DNA of 64,000 nt from MGBC120314 sp051877855 (GTDB lineage Bacteria; Bacillota; Clostridia; Lachnospirales; Lachnospiraceae), in NCBI GenBank assembly GCA_051877855.1, contig JBJEJH010000020.1:1-64000 (forward strand), given 5' to 3'. How positions within the stretch are numbered: the stretch's first letter is position 1; each line of letters opens with the position of its first letter. A program made the translations under genes and the position numbers. The notes under the pieces were generated by a model. It was not told the origin of the DNA. It ran no database searches and was given only the letters and a program-made list of their open reading frames with translations. Of the stretch, positions 16,507-24,735 are shown piece after piece.

Positions 16507-17490
16507 ATGAAGAAATCAGTAATCGCTCTAATCCCATGTGATGAGAATCAAAAGAAAGCGTTGCAGGGTGAGTTTGAACAGAGCTATGATTTTATTTTTC
16601 AGAATGATTATTCTGAGGAAGAATTTATGGAAAAGAGAGAGGCCCTGATTCATCAGGCGGATATTATTATCGGTGAACCGGATCTTGGTGAAATCAGCAG
16701 AGTGAAAGCGCCGAATCTTAAGTGGATTCAGATGAGCTTTGCCGGAACGGATAAGTATACGAAAAATAAAGGATTTCCTCAGAATGTAATACTTTCCAAT
16801 GCCTCCGGAGCTTTTGGTGTGATCATTGCAGAATATATTGTTGCCGGTGTTTTGAATCTGTACCGCAGATTGTCCGAATACCGGGACCGGCAGAGGAAAC
16901 ATCTGTGGCAGGATGTAGGCAGTGAGGAACATTTATATGGCAAACGCGTGCTTATTATGGGAACCGGCAACATCGGAACACAGACGGCGAAGCGTCTGAA
17001 AGCATTTGATTGTTTTGTCTCGGGAATTCGAAGAAAGAACATTCTTCCGGAATTTTTTGACGAGGTGCATTTGCCGGAGGAACTGCCGGGAGAACTATCA
17101 AAGGCAGATATTGTCATCAACTGTATGCCCCATAATCCGGAAAGCGTTGGTCTTATGAGCCGGGAAGGATTTTCGAAGATGAAGAGCAATGCAATCTTTG
17201 TGAATGTGGGAAGAGGTTCGGTGCTGGAAGAAGGAGCCCTTGAATGGGCGCTGCGGGAAAAGAAAATTGCAGGGGCCGTTCTGGATGTACAACCGGTGGA
17301 ACCATTACCGGAGCAAAGTGTTTTATGGAATATGGAAAATGTCATAATTACCCCGCATATTGCAGGAATCAGCTTCGGACACAGCCGGATTACAGAGGAT
17401 AAGATCTGGGAAATCGTATGGGAAAATCTAAAACGATATGACCGGGGATTCCCGTTGATCAATACCGTTTGTATGGATGAGTATAGGTAA
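16507..17490 (+). CDS. D-2-hydroxyacid dehydrogenase family protein
   Basis: A 327-residue NAD(P)-dependent oxidoreductase of the D-isomer-specific 2-hydroxyacid dehydrogenase family, which interconverts 2-keto and D-2-hydroxy acids. The Rossmann motif is GTGNIGTQTAKRL (about 155-167). Catalytic residues sit in VNVGRGS (Arg), DVQPVEPLP (Glu) and ITPHIAGIS (His). There is no signal peptide. The ribosome site TTAGGAGGATGCA precedes ATG 16507. It is the last gene before the next promoter, so it may act on a keto acid from the pathway fed by the importer and deaminases; the substrate cannot be read from sequence. Confidence 0.85.
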   Translation: MKKSVIALIPCDENQKKALQGEFEQSYDFIFQNDYSEEEFMEKREALIHQADIIIGEPDLGEISRVKAPNLKWIQMSFAGTDKYTKNKGFPQNVILSNASGAFGVIIAEYIVAGVLNLYRRLSEYRDRQRKHLWQDVGSEEHLYGKRVLIMGTGNIGTQTAKRLKAFDCFVSGIRRKNILPEFFDEVHLPEELPGELSKADIVINCMPHNPESVGLMSREGFSKMKSNAIFVNVGRGSVLEEGALEWALREKKIAGAVLDVQPVEPLPEQSVLWNMENVIITPHIAGISFGHSRITEDKIWEIVWENLKRYDRGFPLINTVCMDEYR

Positions 17491-17616
17491 TTTGAATCAA
17501 TACAATGGATTATAAGGTTATATCCTGCAAAATATATTGATTATTAAGTGAAATTTTTGAATTCATAAATAATTTAAAGTAAAAACAAAACAAATTAAGT
17601 TTATTAAGTTTTAGGG

Positions 17617-17645
17617 TTTACAAACAAAAGAATCTTCTGTATAAT
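17617..17645 (+). promoter_or_regulatory. Strong promoter of the amino-acid ABC operon
   Basis: TTTACA (17617-17622), exact 17-bp spacer, consensus TATAAT (17640-17645). It is preceded by about 70 bases of A/T-rich sequence resembling an UP element. Confidence 0.8.
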
Positions 17646-17659
17646 CTCACCCATAGGAC

Positions 17660-17696
17660 AAAGGCGTCATACACATTGAGGTATGGCGCCTTTTTT
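17660..17696 (+). terminator. Promoter-proximal terminator, candidate attenuator
   Basis: AAAGGCGTCATAC pairs with GTATGGCGCCTTT and ends in TTTTTT. It starts only about 8 bases after the predicted transcription start, so unregulated initiation would give an RNA of about 45 bases. Confidence 0.75.
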
Positions 17697-17743
17697 GTCT
17701 CAGTGAGAGATTGTTGAATTTAGTAATGGAAATGAGGGTTGTT

Positions 17744-18466
17744 ATGATCAAACTCGAAAATGTAAACAAATATTATGGAGATTTGCATGTACTCAAGGAT
17801 GTTAATCTTGAAGTAAAAGAAGGAGAGAAGTTAGTTATCATCGGTCCTTCCGGTTCAGGTAAATCAACTACTGTAAGATGTATGAATTTTCTTGAGGAGC
17901 CTACCAGCGGACATGTGTATATTGATGGAAAAGAACTAACGGCGAAGAACAAGACGAAGTTAATTCGGGAGACAACATCCATGGTTTTCCAGCAATTTAA
18001 TCTTTATCCGCATATGACTGTGCTTAAGAATCTTACGTTGGCACCGATGAAGCTTCATCATAAATCAAAGGCAGAGGCAGAGGAACTGGCATATCACTAT
18101 CTTGATGTGGTTGGATTAAGAGATAAAGCCCATGTGTATCCGACGACACTCTCCGGTGGACAGCAACAGCGTATCGCAATCGCAAGAGCACTTTGTGCGC
18201 AGAGTAAGATAATTCTTTTTGATGAGCCTACATCGGCACTGGATCCGGAAACAATCCAGGAAGTTTTGGATGTAATGATTAAATTGGCCGGGGAAAATAT
18301 TACGATGGTTGTTGTTACACATGAGATGGGATTTGCCAAGCAGGTGGCGGATCGAGTGGTCTTTATGGCAGACGGACAGATCATCGAGGAGGGTACCCCG
18401 GATCATTTCTTTGAAAATCCGGAGAATGAGCGTGTAAAGCAGTTCCTTGGAAAGATCATTCGATAA
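17744..18466 (+). CDS. Polar amino-acid ABC transporter ATPase (GlnQ-like)
   Basis: A 240-residue ABC ATPase with Walker A GPSGSGKST, Q-loop MVFQQFNLYPHMTVLKN, signature LSGGQQQRIAIAR, Walker B ILFDEPTSALDPE and VVTHEMGFA. These are textbook features of the glutamine/polar amino-acid importer subgroup. ATG 17744 follows GAGGG; in-frame upstream Met codons lack a ribosome site. It is first in an operon with a binding protein (18569) and two permeases (19598, 20326). Confidence 0.9.
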   Translation: MIKLENVNKYYGDLHVLKDVNLEVKEGEKLVIIGPSGSGKSTTVRCMNFLEEPTSGHVYIDGKELTAKNKTKLIRETTSMVFQQFNLYPHMTVLKNLTLAPMKLHHKSKAEAEELAYHYLDVVGLRDKAHVYPTTLSGGQQQRIAIARALCAQSKIILFDEPTSALDPETIQEVLDVMIKLAGENITMVVVTHEMGFAKQVADRVVFMADGQIIEEGTPDHFFENPENERVKQFLGKIIR

Positions 18467-18568
18467 AAGAAAATGAAAGTTGTTAGTTCGATGTAGCGAT
18501 ACATCTTACTATATAGAGCATTTGGTGATGAGAATCACGGAATAGCTTATGATAAGGAGGAAAAGTTT

Positions 18569-19486
18569 ATGAGAAATATGAAGAAAATGGTGGCAGTGGC
18601 CACATCAGTGATGATGGCAATGGCAATGATGGCAGGTTGTGGCAGTTCAGGATCAGCTTCCACAGCAACAACAGCACCGACAACAGCGGCAGCAAGCGAG
18701 ACGACAGCGGCAGAAAGCACCGCAACAGAAGCTCTTGCCCCTGAGATTCAGGCAATTGTGGATCGTGGTGTTTTAAATGTAGGTGTTAAGAATGCTGTTA
18801 TTGGTTTTGGTTTCCAGGATACTATAACCGGTGAGTACAGTGGTATGGAAATTGATCTTGCAACAAAGATTGCAGAGAGTCTTGGCGTCGATGTTGAGTT
18901 CACAGCTGTTACAGCTGCAACCCGTGGTGAGTTACTGGACTCCGGCGATCTGGATTGTGTACTTGCAACCTTTACAATTACGGATGAGAGAAGAAATTCC
19001 TGGGATTTCTCCACTCCATACTACACCGATCACGTAACCGTTCTTGTAGAGAACTCATCGAATATCAAGTCCCTTAAGGATCTTGAAGGTAAGGTTGTGG
19101 GTGTATCTTCCGGTTCTACATCTGCAAGATCTCTTGTAAGTGCAATGATCGATGCCGGCGTTATCAAGGGTGAGGGCTTTAGCAAGGATACCTTTGATGC
19201 TGCAACATGGAAGGAAGGCGTATCATTCCAGCAGTATGATGATTATCCAACGATTTCTACAGCCTTAAGCGCTAATGAGGTGCAGGCATTCTGTGTAGAT
19301 AAGTCCATCCTTGCAGTTTATAACACAGATAGTCGTTCATACATCGAAGAAGAGTTTGCACCACAGGAATATGGTGTTGCAACCAAGAAGGATTCAGCAT
19401 TCTCAGCATATGTTGATGAACTGGTATCCGGATGGATTGCTGACGGAACCGTAGATGCATTGATTAAGGAATATAACTTACAGTAA
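18569..19486 (+). CDS. Amino-acid ABC transporter substrate-binding lipoprotein
   Basis: A 305-residue type 3 solute-binding lipoprotein. The lipobox is AMMAGC (Cys at about 24), followed by a low-complexity Ser/Thr/Ala linker to about residue 55. The binding domain starts GVLNVGVKNAVIGFGF and carries GMEIDLATKIAES and TITDERRNSWDFSTPYY, both standard for polar amino-acid binders. The ribosome site is AAGGAGG. It captures the ligand for the permeases downstream; amino-acid identity cannot be read directly. Confidence 0.9.
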   Translation: MRNMKKMVAVATSVMMAMAMMAGCGSSGSASTATTAPTTAAASETTAAESTATEALAPEIQAIVDRGVLNVGVKNAVIGFGFQDTITGEYSGMEIDLATKIAESLGVDVEFTAVTAATRGELLDSGDLDCVLATFTITDERRNSWDFSTPYYTDHVTVLVENSSNIKSLKDLEGKVVGVSSGSTSARSLVSAMIDAGVIKGEGFSKDTFDAATWKEGVSFQQYDDYPTISTALSANEVQAFCVDKSILAVYNTDSRSYIEEEFAPQEYGVATKKDSAFSAYVDELVSGWIADGTVDALIKEYNLQ

Positions 19487-19524
19487 TTTGGTGTAGGTTT
19501 ACAATCTTATTTAAAGAAATTACA

Positions 19525-19559
19525 GTACAGGCACATAAATGAAGTTTATGTGCCTGTAC
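19525..19559 (+). other. Perfect hairpin between binding protein and permeases
   Basis: A perfect 15-bp stem GTACAGGCACATAAA/TTTATGTGCCTGTAC around TGAAG, with no U-tract. It is likely an mRNA 3'-end protector or processing hairpin that gives more binding protein than permease. Confidence 0.6.
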
Positions 19560-19597
19560 AATAAAATCGCAGATGCGGTTTTAAGAGGAGGCTTGTT

Positions 19598-20329
19598 ATG
19601 TCAGGATTATTCGATCCCAATGCGTGGCTTAAAGTGTGGACGTATCGAAAAACATTTTTACTGGGTCTTGCCAACACCGCCGAGACAGCATTCTTTGGTC
19701 TGGTGATTTCGTTGATGTTGGGAATTATATTTGGATTAATGTCCACGAGTGAAAAGAAAATATTAAAGGTAATCAGCCGTGTTTATGTTGAGATTATCCA
19801 GAATACACCTCTGTTGTTGCAATTGTGTTTTCTCTATTATGCATTGGCTTTTGCCGGAAAGAGCCTGGGTATTCTTGTTACGGGTATTTTATCCATTGGG
19901 ATTTATCATGGAGCCTATATGGCAGAGGCAATCCGTGGAGGAGTGGAGGCACTGCCGAAGGGCCAGTTTGAAGCCGCCAAAGCTTCCGGTTTTGGATATT
20001 TTGGAATGATGTATTATATTATTCTGCCTCAGAGTATTAAAATCATCCTTCCGCCAATGGTTAATCTGGTGGTAAATATTATTAAGAATACGTCCTGTCT
20101 GTATATCGTTGGCGGTGCGGATCTGATTTCTCTGACGTACAGTTTTGTTACAGGTGAATCCACAGGAGGCGCATATGCTCCGGCGTATATTGTCAGTGGT
20201 ATTATGTTTTTTATCGTATGTTTTCCGCTTTCCACCATGGCAAGCCTCTGGGAAAATTCGCTTAAGAAGAGGGATCGTGTGAATCTGGTCACGGATAAAA
20301 ATACAGCGGAAAGAGGTGTTAAGGCATGA
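19598..20329 (+). CDS. Amino-acid ABC transporter permease 1
   Basis: A 243-residue HisM/GlnP-type permease. The N-terminus is followed by membrane segments and the TVIQNTPLLLQ-like motif YVEIIQNTPLLLQLCF. The EAA coupling loop is EALPKGQFEAAKASGFGYFGMMYYIILPQSIKIILPPM. The ribosome site is AGAGGAGG. It overlaps the second permease gene by ATGA. It acts in the inner membrane with the ATPase at 17744. Confidence 0.9.
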   Translation: MSGLFDPNAWLKVWTYRKTFLLGLANTAETAFFGLVISLMLGIIFGLMSTSEKKILKVISRVYVEIIQNTPLLLQLCFLYYALAFAGKSLGILVTGILSIGIYHGAYMAEAIRGGVEALPKGQFEAAKASGFGYFGMMYYIILPQSIKIILPPMVNLVVNIIKNTSCLYIVGGADLISLTYSFVTGESTGGAYAPAYIVSGIMFFIVCFPLSTMASLWENSLKKRDRVNLVTDKNTAERGVKA

Positions 20330-21087
20330 GTACCTTTGGAAAAAGTCTTTCAATGTTAACACAACCGGCAGTAATACAGTACCTTCTAAAGGGTGTCGCT
20401 TTCACGCTGGTGATTTCATTTTTTGCCGTAATTATCGGTATTATTCTTGGTTCTGTACTGGCATTGTGCAGAAATTATTGTAATAAGGGTTTTTCGCGAA
20501 TCTTTAAATGGATTTCAATTATTTATATTGAGATTTTTCGAAATACACCATTACTTTTATGGATATTTGTTGCATTGGTGTTTTTTAAAAGTCCTGCATT
20601 CTTAAATCGAAAAATGTTTGGTCTCACGAAGGTTGAGGTCCAATTGTTATATAAGGCTGTAGTTGCATTGGTATTATTTACCTCCTCGGTTATTGCGGAG
20701 ATTGTAAGAGGTGGTCTGAATTCGGTGTCCAATGGACAGTTTGAGGCGGGTCATTCTCAGGGATTTAATACCCTTCAGATTATGATTTATATTATTCTGC
20801 CCCAGGCATACCGCAATATTGTGCCGACCTTGTTAAGTCAGGTTATCACTACAATTAAGGATTCTTCCTATCTTGCCAATGTCGCAGTAATCGAGCTCAT
20901 GGCAAGAACGAAGAAATTACTGAGTGCCGCATATAATTACAATGGAACGGGCCAGGTGAATGTGTCGGATGTATTTGTATTATTCGGTGTAGCCTGTGTG
21001 ATGTATTTTATCATCAATTTTACCTTATCATGTATTGTTCGATCCCTTCAGAAAAGGAAGACGAAGGTTGCGGTTGTCCGCAATTAA
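20326..21087 (+). CDS. Amino-acid ABC transporter permease 2
   Basis: A 253-residue HisM/GlnP-type permease with about five hydrophobic segments. The conserved YIEIFRNTPLLLWI lies near residue 68-82, and the EAA loop reads GGLNSVSNGQFEAGHSQGFNTLQ followed by YIILPQAYRNIVPTLLSQ. It starts within the end of the first permease gene, indicating translational coupling and heterodimer formation. Confidence 0.9.
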   Translation: MSTFGKSLSMLTQPAVIQYLLKGVAFTLVISFFAVIIGIILGSVLALCRNYCNKGFSRIFKWISIIYIEIFRNTPLLLWIFVALVFFKSPAFLNRKMFGLTKVEVQLLYKAVVALVLFTSSVIAEIVRGGLNSVSNGQFEAGHSQGFNTLQIMIYIILPQAYRNIVPTLLSQVITTIKDSSYLANVAVIELMARTKKLLSAAYNYNGTGQVNVSDVFVLFGVACVMYFIINFTLSCIVRSLQKRKTKVAVVRN

Positions 21088-21118
21088 GATACAAAAATGA
21101 CGGAAAGAAGGCAATGAT

Positions 21119-21712
21119 ATGGAGAAGTATGTGGTTACGATTTCAAGACAATTTGCAAGTATGGGACGAACCATTGCCCGGGAAATGTCACAAGAACTTG
21201 GAATTGAATTTTATGACCGGGATATTGTGGAAGAAACTGCCAAAAGAACCAATCAGGCTGTTTCGGAGATCAGTAATCTGGAGGAGAAGGGCGGATCAAT
21301 CTTTGCAAGCCGTCAGTATCCTTTGGGAATGGGCTTAAGCAGTATGCAGGATGAAGTGTTTATGGTACAGTCCAATATTATTCGGGATCTTGCAAGTAAA
21401 GAGTCCTGTATTATTGTCGGTCGTTGTGCGGACAGCATATTAAGAGACTATGACCGTGTTTTGAATATTTATATCTACGCACCTTATGAGGCGCGATTAA
21501 AGAATTGTGTTGAACTGCTTGGGATGGATCTAAAGTACGCAAAAAAGATGATCAAGGAAGTGGATAAGGCGCGAGAAATCTATCGATTAAAGTATTGTGA
21601 AGGAATTAAGGAAATCTATGATCATAGGGATATCATGATGGATAGTAGCAAGTTTGGACCGGAGAAGACGGCAAAGGTACTTTCCGGCGTTGTAAAAGAG
21701 TTATTTTACTAG
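21119..21712 (+). CDS. Cytidylate-kinase-like protein with altered P-loop
   Basis: A 197-residue paralogue of the gene at 7504. The start reads VVTISRQFASMGRTIAREM, where family members usually have RQ(F/Y)GSGGR, so the glycine-rich loop has become ASMG. Other family blocks remain: FYDRDIVEETAKR, CIIVGRCADSIL and KNCVELLGMDLKYAKKMIKEVDKAR. Nucleotide binding may be weakened. Its ribosome site is AAGAAGG. It directly follows the amino-acid permeases, as the other copy flanks the deaminase operon, suggesting both serve the same metabolic region. Function unknown. Confidence 0.7.
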   Translation: MEKYVVTISRQFASMGRTIAREMSQELGIEFYDRDIVEETAKRTNQAVSEISNLEEKGGSIFASRQYPLGMGLSSMQDEVFMVQSNIIRDLASKESCIIVGRCADSILRDYDRVLNIYIYAPYEARLKNCVELLGMDLKYAKKMIKEVDKAREIYRLKYCEGIKEIYDHRDIMMDSSKFGPEKTAKVLSGVVKELFY

Positions 21713-21824
21713 TTTGTATCCCAAAACCCTCAGGAGAGTCTCGGAAATGTGATGTTTTCGGGACTTTCGTTATATTTGAGGGTAAAGTTAGATGATTCCA
21801 ATAAATGAAGGGTAGAATGAGAAT

Positions 21825-23156
21825 ATGATGAAGCAAAGCAGACATCAAATGCCAAAAATTGGTCTACGTATTATTAAATCCGCTATCGGGGTGTTCCTGT
21901 GTTATGTGGTCAATCTACTGAGAAATGGGCAGGGGATTGTGTTTTACTCCCAGCTGGCGGTATTGTGGTGTATGCAGGATTATGTCAGCGAAACGAAAGC
22001 AAAGGCAAGACAGCGTTCATGGGGAACGGTGGTGGGAGCCCTTTTTGGTCTGGTTTATCTGATCCTGGAAAGGGGTTTGGACAGACTGTTTTGTTCGGGC
22101 GGATTAACTTCTCATATGATGATGTTTTTGGACAGCCCTTTGGCAAAGCTTTGTCGTGGATTGTCCATGTCTTTCTTTATTGTCATTATTCTGTATGCCA
22201 CGGTTTTAATGAAGAAGAAGCAGGCCTCATACTTTTCCTGTGTAGTTTTTCTGAGCATTGTGGTAAATCATGCTTCGGACAGTAATCCCTATCTGTTTGT
22301 GTGGAATCGTTTTCTGGATACGATGATCGGTATCCTGTTGGGAATTTTTGTCAACACTTTTTCACTGCCTCGCAAGAAACATCGGGAAATACTATTTGTG
22401 TCGGGGCTGGATGACACCTTATTATCGAAGCAGAACAACATTTCGGATTATGGAAGAGTGGAGCTGAACCGTATGCTGGAGGAGGGGCTTAGCTTTACCC
22501 TGTCGACGATTCGAACACCGGCATCCCTGATGGAACCCATGAAGGATATTCATCTGAAACTTCCGGTCATTGTTATGGATGGTGCGGCTCTTTTTAATCT
22601 GAGGGAGAAGCGGTATGAGCTTGTTTATGTGATTTCTTCGGAGTTGTCCCGAAAAATGGTGGAGTTTTTCAAAAAACATAAGGAACCTTGTTTTATTAAT
22701 GTGGTGGTGGATGATTTGTTAATGATTTACTACGAGGACACGGAGGTTGAGATTTATAATAGGATTGTGGACACCCTTCGAAGTTCACCCTATCGTAATT
22801 ATATTAAGAGACCCCTGCCGGAGACGGAGGAAGTTGTCTATTTTATGGCAATTGATACAAAGGAAACCGTGCAGACACTTTATGATTCCCTGATGCAGGA
22901 AAAATTTGCCAAAAATCTTAAAGTGGTAATGTATGATTCCACGGATTATCCGGGAATGGCATATCTTAAAGTCTATAATCACAATGCCTGCAAGGAGAAT
23001 ATGTTAGAATATTTAAAGAGACGACTTAATGTTGAAGAAACGATTACCTTTGGAACCGTACCGAATCGCTATACCTACCGAATTATGCCGGGGGATTCCA
23101 ATGACTTGATCCGTAAAATTAAGAAGAACTTTGAACCCTATATCTGGAGGCGGTAA
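21825..23156 (+). CDS. FUSC/aromatic-acid-exporter-like membrane protein fused to degenerate HAD domain
   Basis: A 443-residue fusion. Residues 1-180 hold about six membrane helices in the pattern of the aromatic acid exporter/FUSC group, with the QDYVSETKAKARQRSWGTVVGALFG loop. Residues 187-443 resemble a Cof-type HAD phosphatase: REILFVSGLDDTLLS, LSFTLSTIRTPASL, IVMDGAALFN and a CENMLEYLKRRLN segment. The HAD nucleophile motif DxD(G)T reads G-L-D-D-T (194-198), so the first, covalent-intermediate Asp is Gly. The domain probably binds a ligand but does not dephosphorylate. It may gate or sense for the membrane part. No close operon partner; a nested hairpin lies just upstream (21736-21786). 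Confidence 0.65.
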   Translation: MMKQSRHQMPKIGLRIIKSAIGVFLCYVVNLLRNGQGIVFYSQLAVLWCMQDYVSETKAKARQRSWGTVVGALFGLVYLILERGLDRLFCSGGLTSHMMMFLDSPLAKLCRGLSMSFFIVIILYATVLMKKKQASYFSCVVFLSIVVNHASDSNPYLFVWNRFLDTMIGILLGIFVNTFSLPRKKHREILFVSGLDDTLLSKQNNISDYGRVELNRMLEEGLSFTLSTIRTPASLMEPMKDIHLKLPVIVMDGAALFNLREKRYELVYVISSELSRKMVEFFKKHKEPCFINVVVDDLLMIYYEDTEVEIYNRIVDTLRSSPYRNYIKRPLPETEEVVYFMAIDTKETVQTLYDSLMQEKFAKNLKVVMYDSTDYPGMAYLKVYNHNACKENMLEYLKRRLNVEETITFGTVPNRYTYRIMPGDSNDLIRKIKKNFEPYIWRR

Positions 23157-23196
23157 TTGGTAGATATTTAAATTGTAATACAGTAAAACAAGTAAA

Positions 23197-23225
23197 TTGA
23201 CAACGTTTTTTGAATGAGATATTAT
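23197..23225 (+). promoter_or_regulatory. Promoter of the mgtE unit
   Basis: Consensus TTGACA (23197-23202), 17-bp spacer, TATTAT (23220-23225). The transcript would start near 23232 and carry a leader of about 120 bases. Confidence 0.75.
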
Positions 23226-23263
23226 ATAGGTTGAAATTATAATTCGAAAGGCAGGTGGTTTAA

Positions 23264-23380
23264 ATGAGTCAAAGTCACAGTCACAGGTTGACCCAGAATA
23301 TTGATGAGGCAGGACCCCGATTACATTTAAAATCACATAAGGAGAATTATAATTATGGAGAGATTGAAGGAACTGATTGA
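23264..23380 (+). CDS. Possible 38-aa leader peptide overlapping mgtE start
   Basis: A short frame beginning MSQSHSHRLTQNIDEAGPRL, with AGGTGG 6 bases before its ATG. It ends 26 bases inside mgtE in another frame, so ribosomes translating it cross the mgtE ribosome site (AAGGAG, 23340-23345). It contains five His residues and has no known family. Leader peptides control some Mg2+ transporter genes in other bacteria, which makes the placement suggestive, but expression is unproven. It could equally be a chance frame. Confidence 0.4.
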   Translation: MSQSHSHRLTQNIDEAGPRLHLKSHKENYNYGEIEGTD

Positions 23381-24692
23381 AACCAGGCAGTATGGACTTT
23401 TTCGCCAGGAGATCGAAGATTATAATGTGCAGGATGTGGCAGAGTATCTGGAAGAAATGCCTAAGAATGAACGCAATAAGATCTTTCGTATCATGCCAAA
23501 AGATGTGGCGGCGGATGCATTTTCCTATCTTCCGATTGAATTACAGCAGGATATGATCACATCCATGTCCGACCGTGAGGCTGCGGACCTGATTGACAAT
23601 CTGTATGCCGATGATGCGGCGGATCTGATGGAGGAGATGCCGGCCAATGTTGTGAAGCGGTTGCTGGCATCGGCAAGCCCTGAGACACGCCGGGATATCA
23701 ATCATTTGTTAAAATATCCGGAGGATTCTGCAGGAAGTATCATGACTGTGGAGTTCGTGGATCTGAAGGAGAATCTGACGGTTGCGCAGTGTATCGAGCG
23801 TATTCGACGTGTGGGTATTGACAAGGAAACCGTCAATGTCTGTTATGTACTTGATACGAACCGTAAACTCTTAGGTACGGTTGCGTTAAGATATTTGTTG
23901 TTAAGTGATCCGGATGAACTTATTGGTAATATCATGCATGAAAATGTGGTTACCATTAAGACCTTAGATGACCAGGAAGAAGTAGCGCGAACTTTCCAGA
24001 AGTACGATTTTACCGCCATGCCCGTTGTGGACAGTGAGGAACGTCTGGTTGGTATTATTACGGTAGATGATATCGTGGATATCATGGAGCAGGAGGCCAC
24101 CGAGGATATTGAAATGATGGCAGCGATCACTCCTACGGACAAATCCTACATGAAGACCGGTATTTTTGAAACCTATAAGAAGAGAATTCCATGGCTGTTA
24201 CTGTTGATGATTTCAGCTACGTTTACGGGAAAGATTATTCAGCATTATGAGGAGGCCATTGCTGCGGCAGGGTACCTTGTGCTGACATCCTTTATTCCGA
24301 TGTTGATGGATACGGGCGGTAACTGCGGTAGTCAGGCATCGGTATCGATTATACGTAGTTTGTCTTTGGAAGAAGTGGAATTTAGGGACCTTTTCAGGGT
24401 TTGTTTTAAGGAAATGCGTGTCGCAATGATGTGCGGAATCACTTTGGCTCTGGCGAATTTTGTTAAATTGCTGGTGATCGACCGGGTGGAAATTCTTGTT
24501 GCGGCAGTTGTCTGTCTGACTTTGGTAATTACGGTATTTACAGCTAAAATTGTAGGTGCGTCATTGCCGATGCTGGCTAAAAAGATAGGATTTGATCCGG
24601 CGGTTATGGCAAGTCCTTTTATTACTACCATCGTGGATGCTATGTCGCTGATGATTTATTTCAGTATTGCTACCTCCTTTCTTGGATTGTAG
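23355..24692 (+). CDS. mgtE: Magnesium transporter MgtE
   Basis: A 445-residue Mg2+ channel/transporter. The order is a helical N domain (1-125, repeats such as ADAFSYLPIELQQDMI and AADLIDNLYADDAADLMEEMP), a CBS pair (about 130-250, including TAMPVVDSEERLVGIITVDDIVDIM) and five membrane helices (about 275-445). The pore segment MLMDTGGNCGSQAS is the family hallmark. The N and CBS domains close the pore when cytosolic Mg2+ is high. The length is typical. ATG 23355 has AAGGAG upstream. I did not find an M-box riboswitch in the leader. Confidence 0.95.
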   Translation: MERLKELIETRQYGLFRQEIEDYNVQDVAEYLEEMPKNERNKIFRIMPKDVAADAFSYLPIELQQDMITSMSDREAADLIDNLYADDAADLMEEMPANVVKRLLASASPETRRDINHLLKYPEDSAGSIMTVEFVDLKENLTVAQCIERIRRVGIDKETVNVCYVLDTNRKLLGTVALRYLLLSDPDELIGNIMHENVVTIKTLDDQEEVARTFQKYDFTAMPVVDSEERLVGIITVDDIVDIMEQEATEDIEMMAAITPTDKSYMKTGIFETYKKRIPWLLLLMISATFTGKIIQHYEEAIAAAGYLVLTSFIPMLMDTGGNCGSQASVSIIRSLSLEEVEFRDLFRVCFKEMRVAMMCGITLALANFVKLLVIDRVEILVAAVVCLTLVITVFTAKIVGASLPMLAKKIGFDPAVMASPFITTIVDAMSLMIYFSIATSFLGL

Positions 24693-24735
24693 CAGGAATA
24701 TACAATAATATATTATGAAACACAAGGAGATTGTT

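Noticed and set aside
23226..23354. Mg2+-sensing M-box riboswitch before mgtE
   Set aside because: The leader is short and I could not match the conserved M-box segments; a leader peptide seems the better idea.
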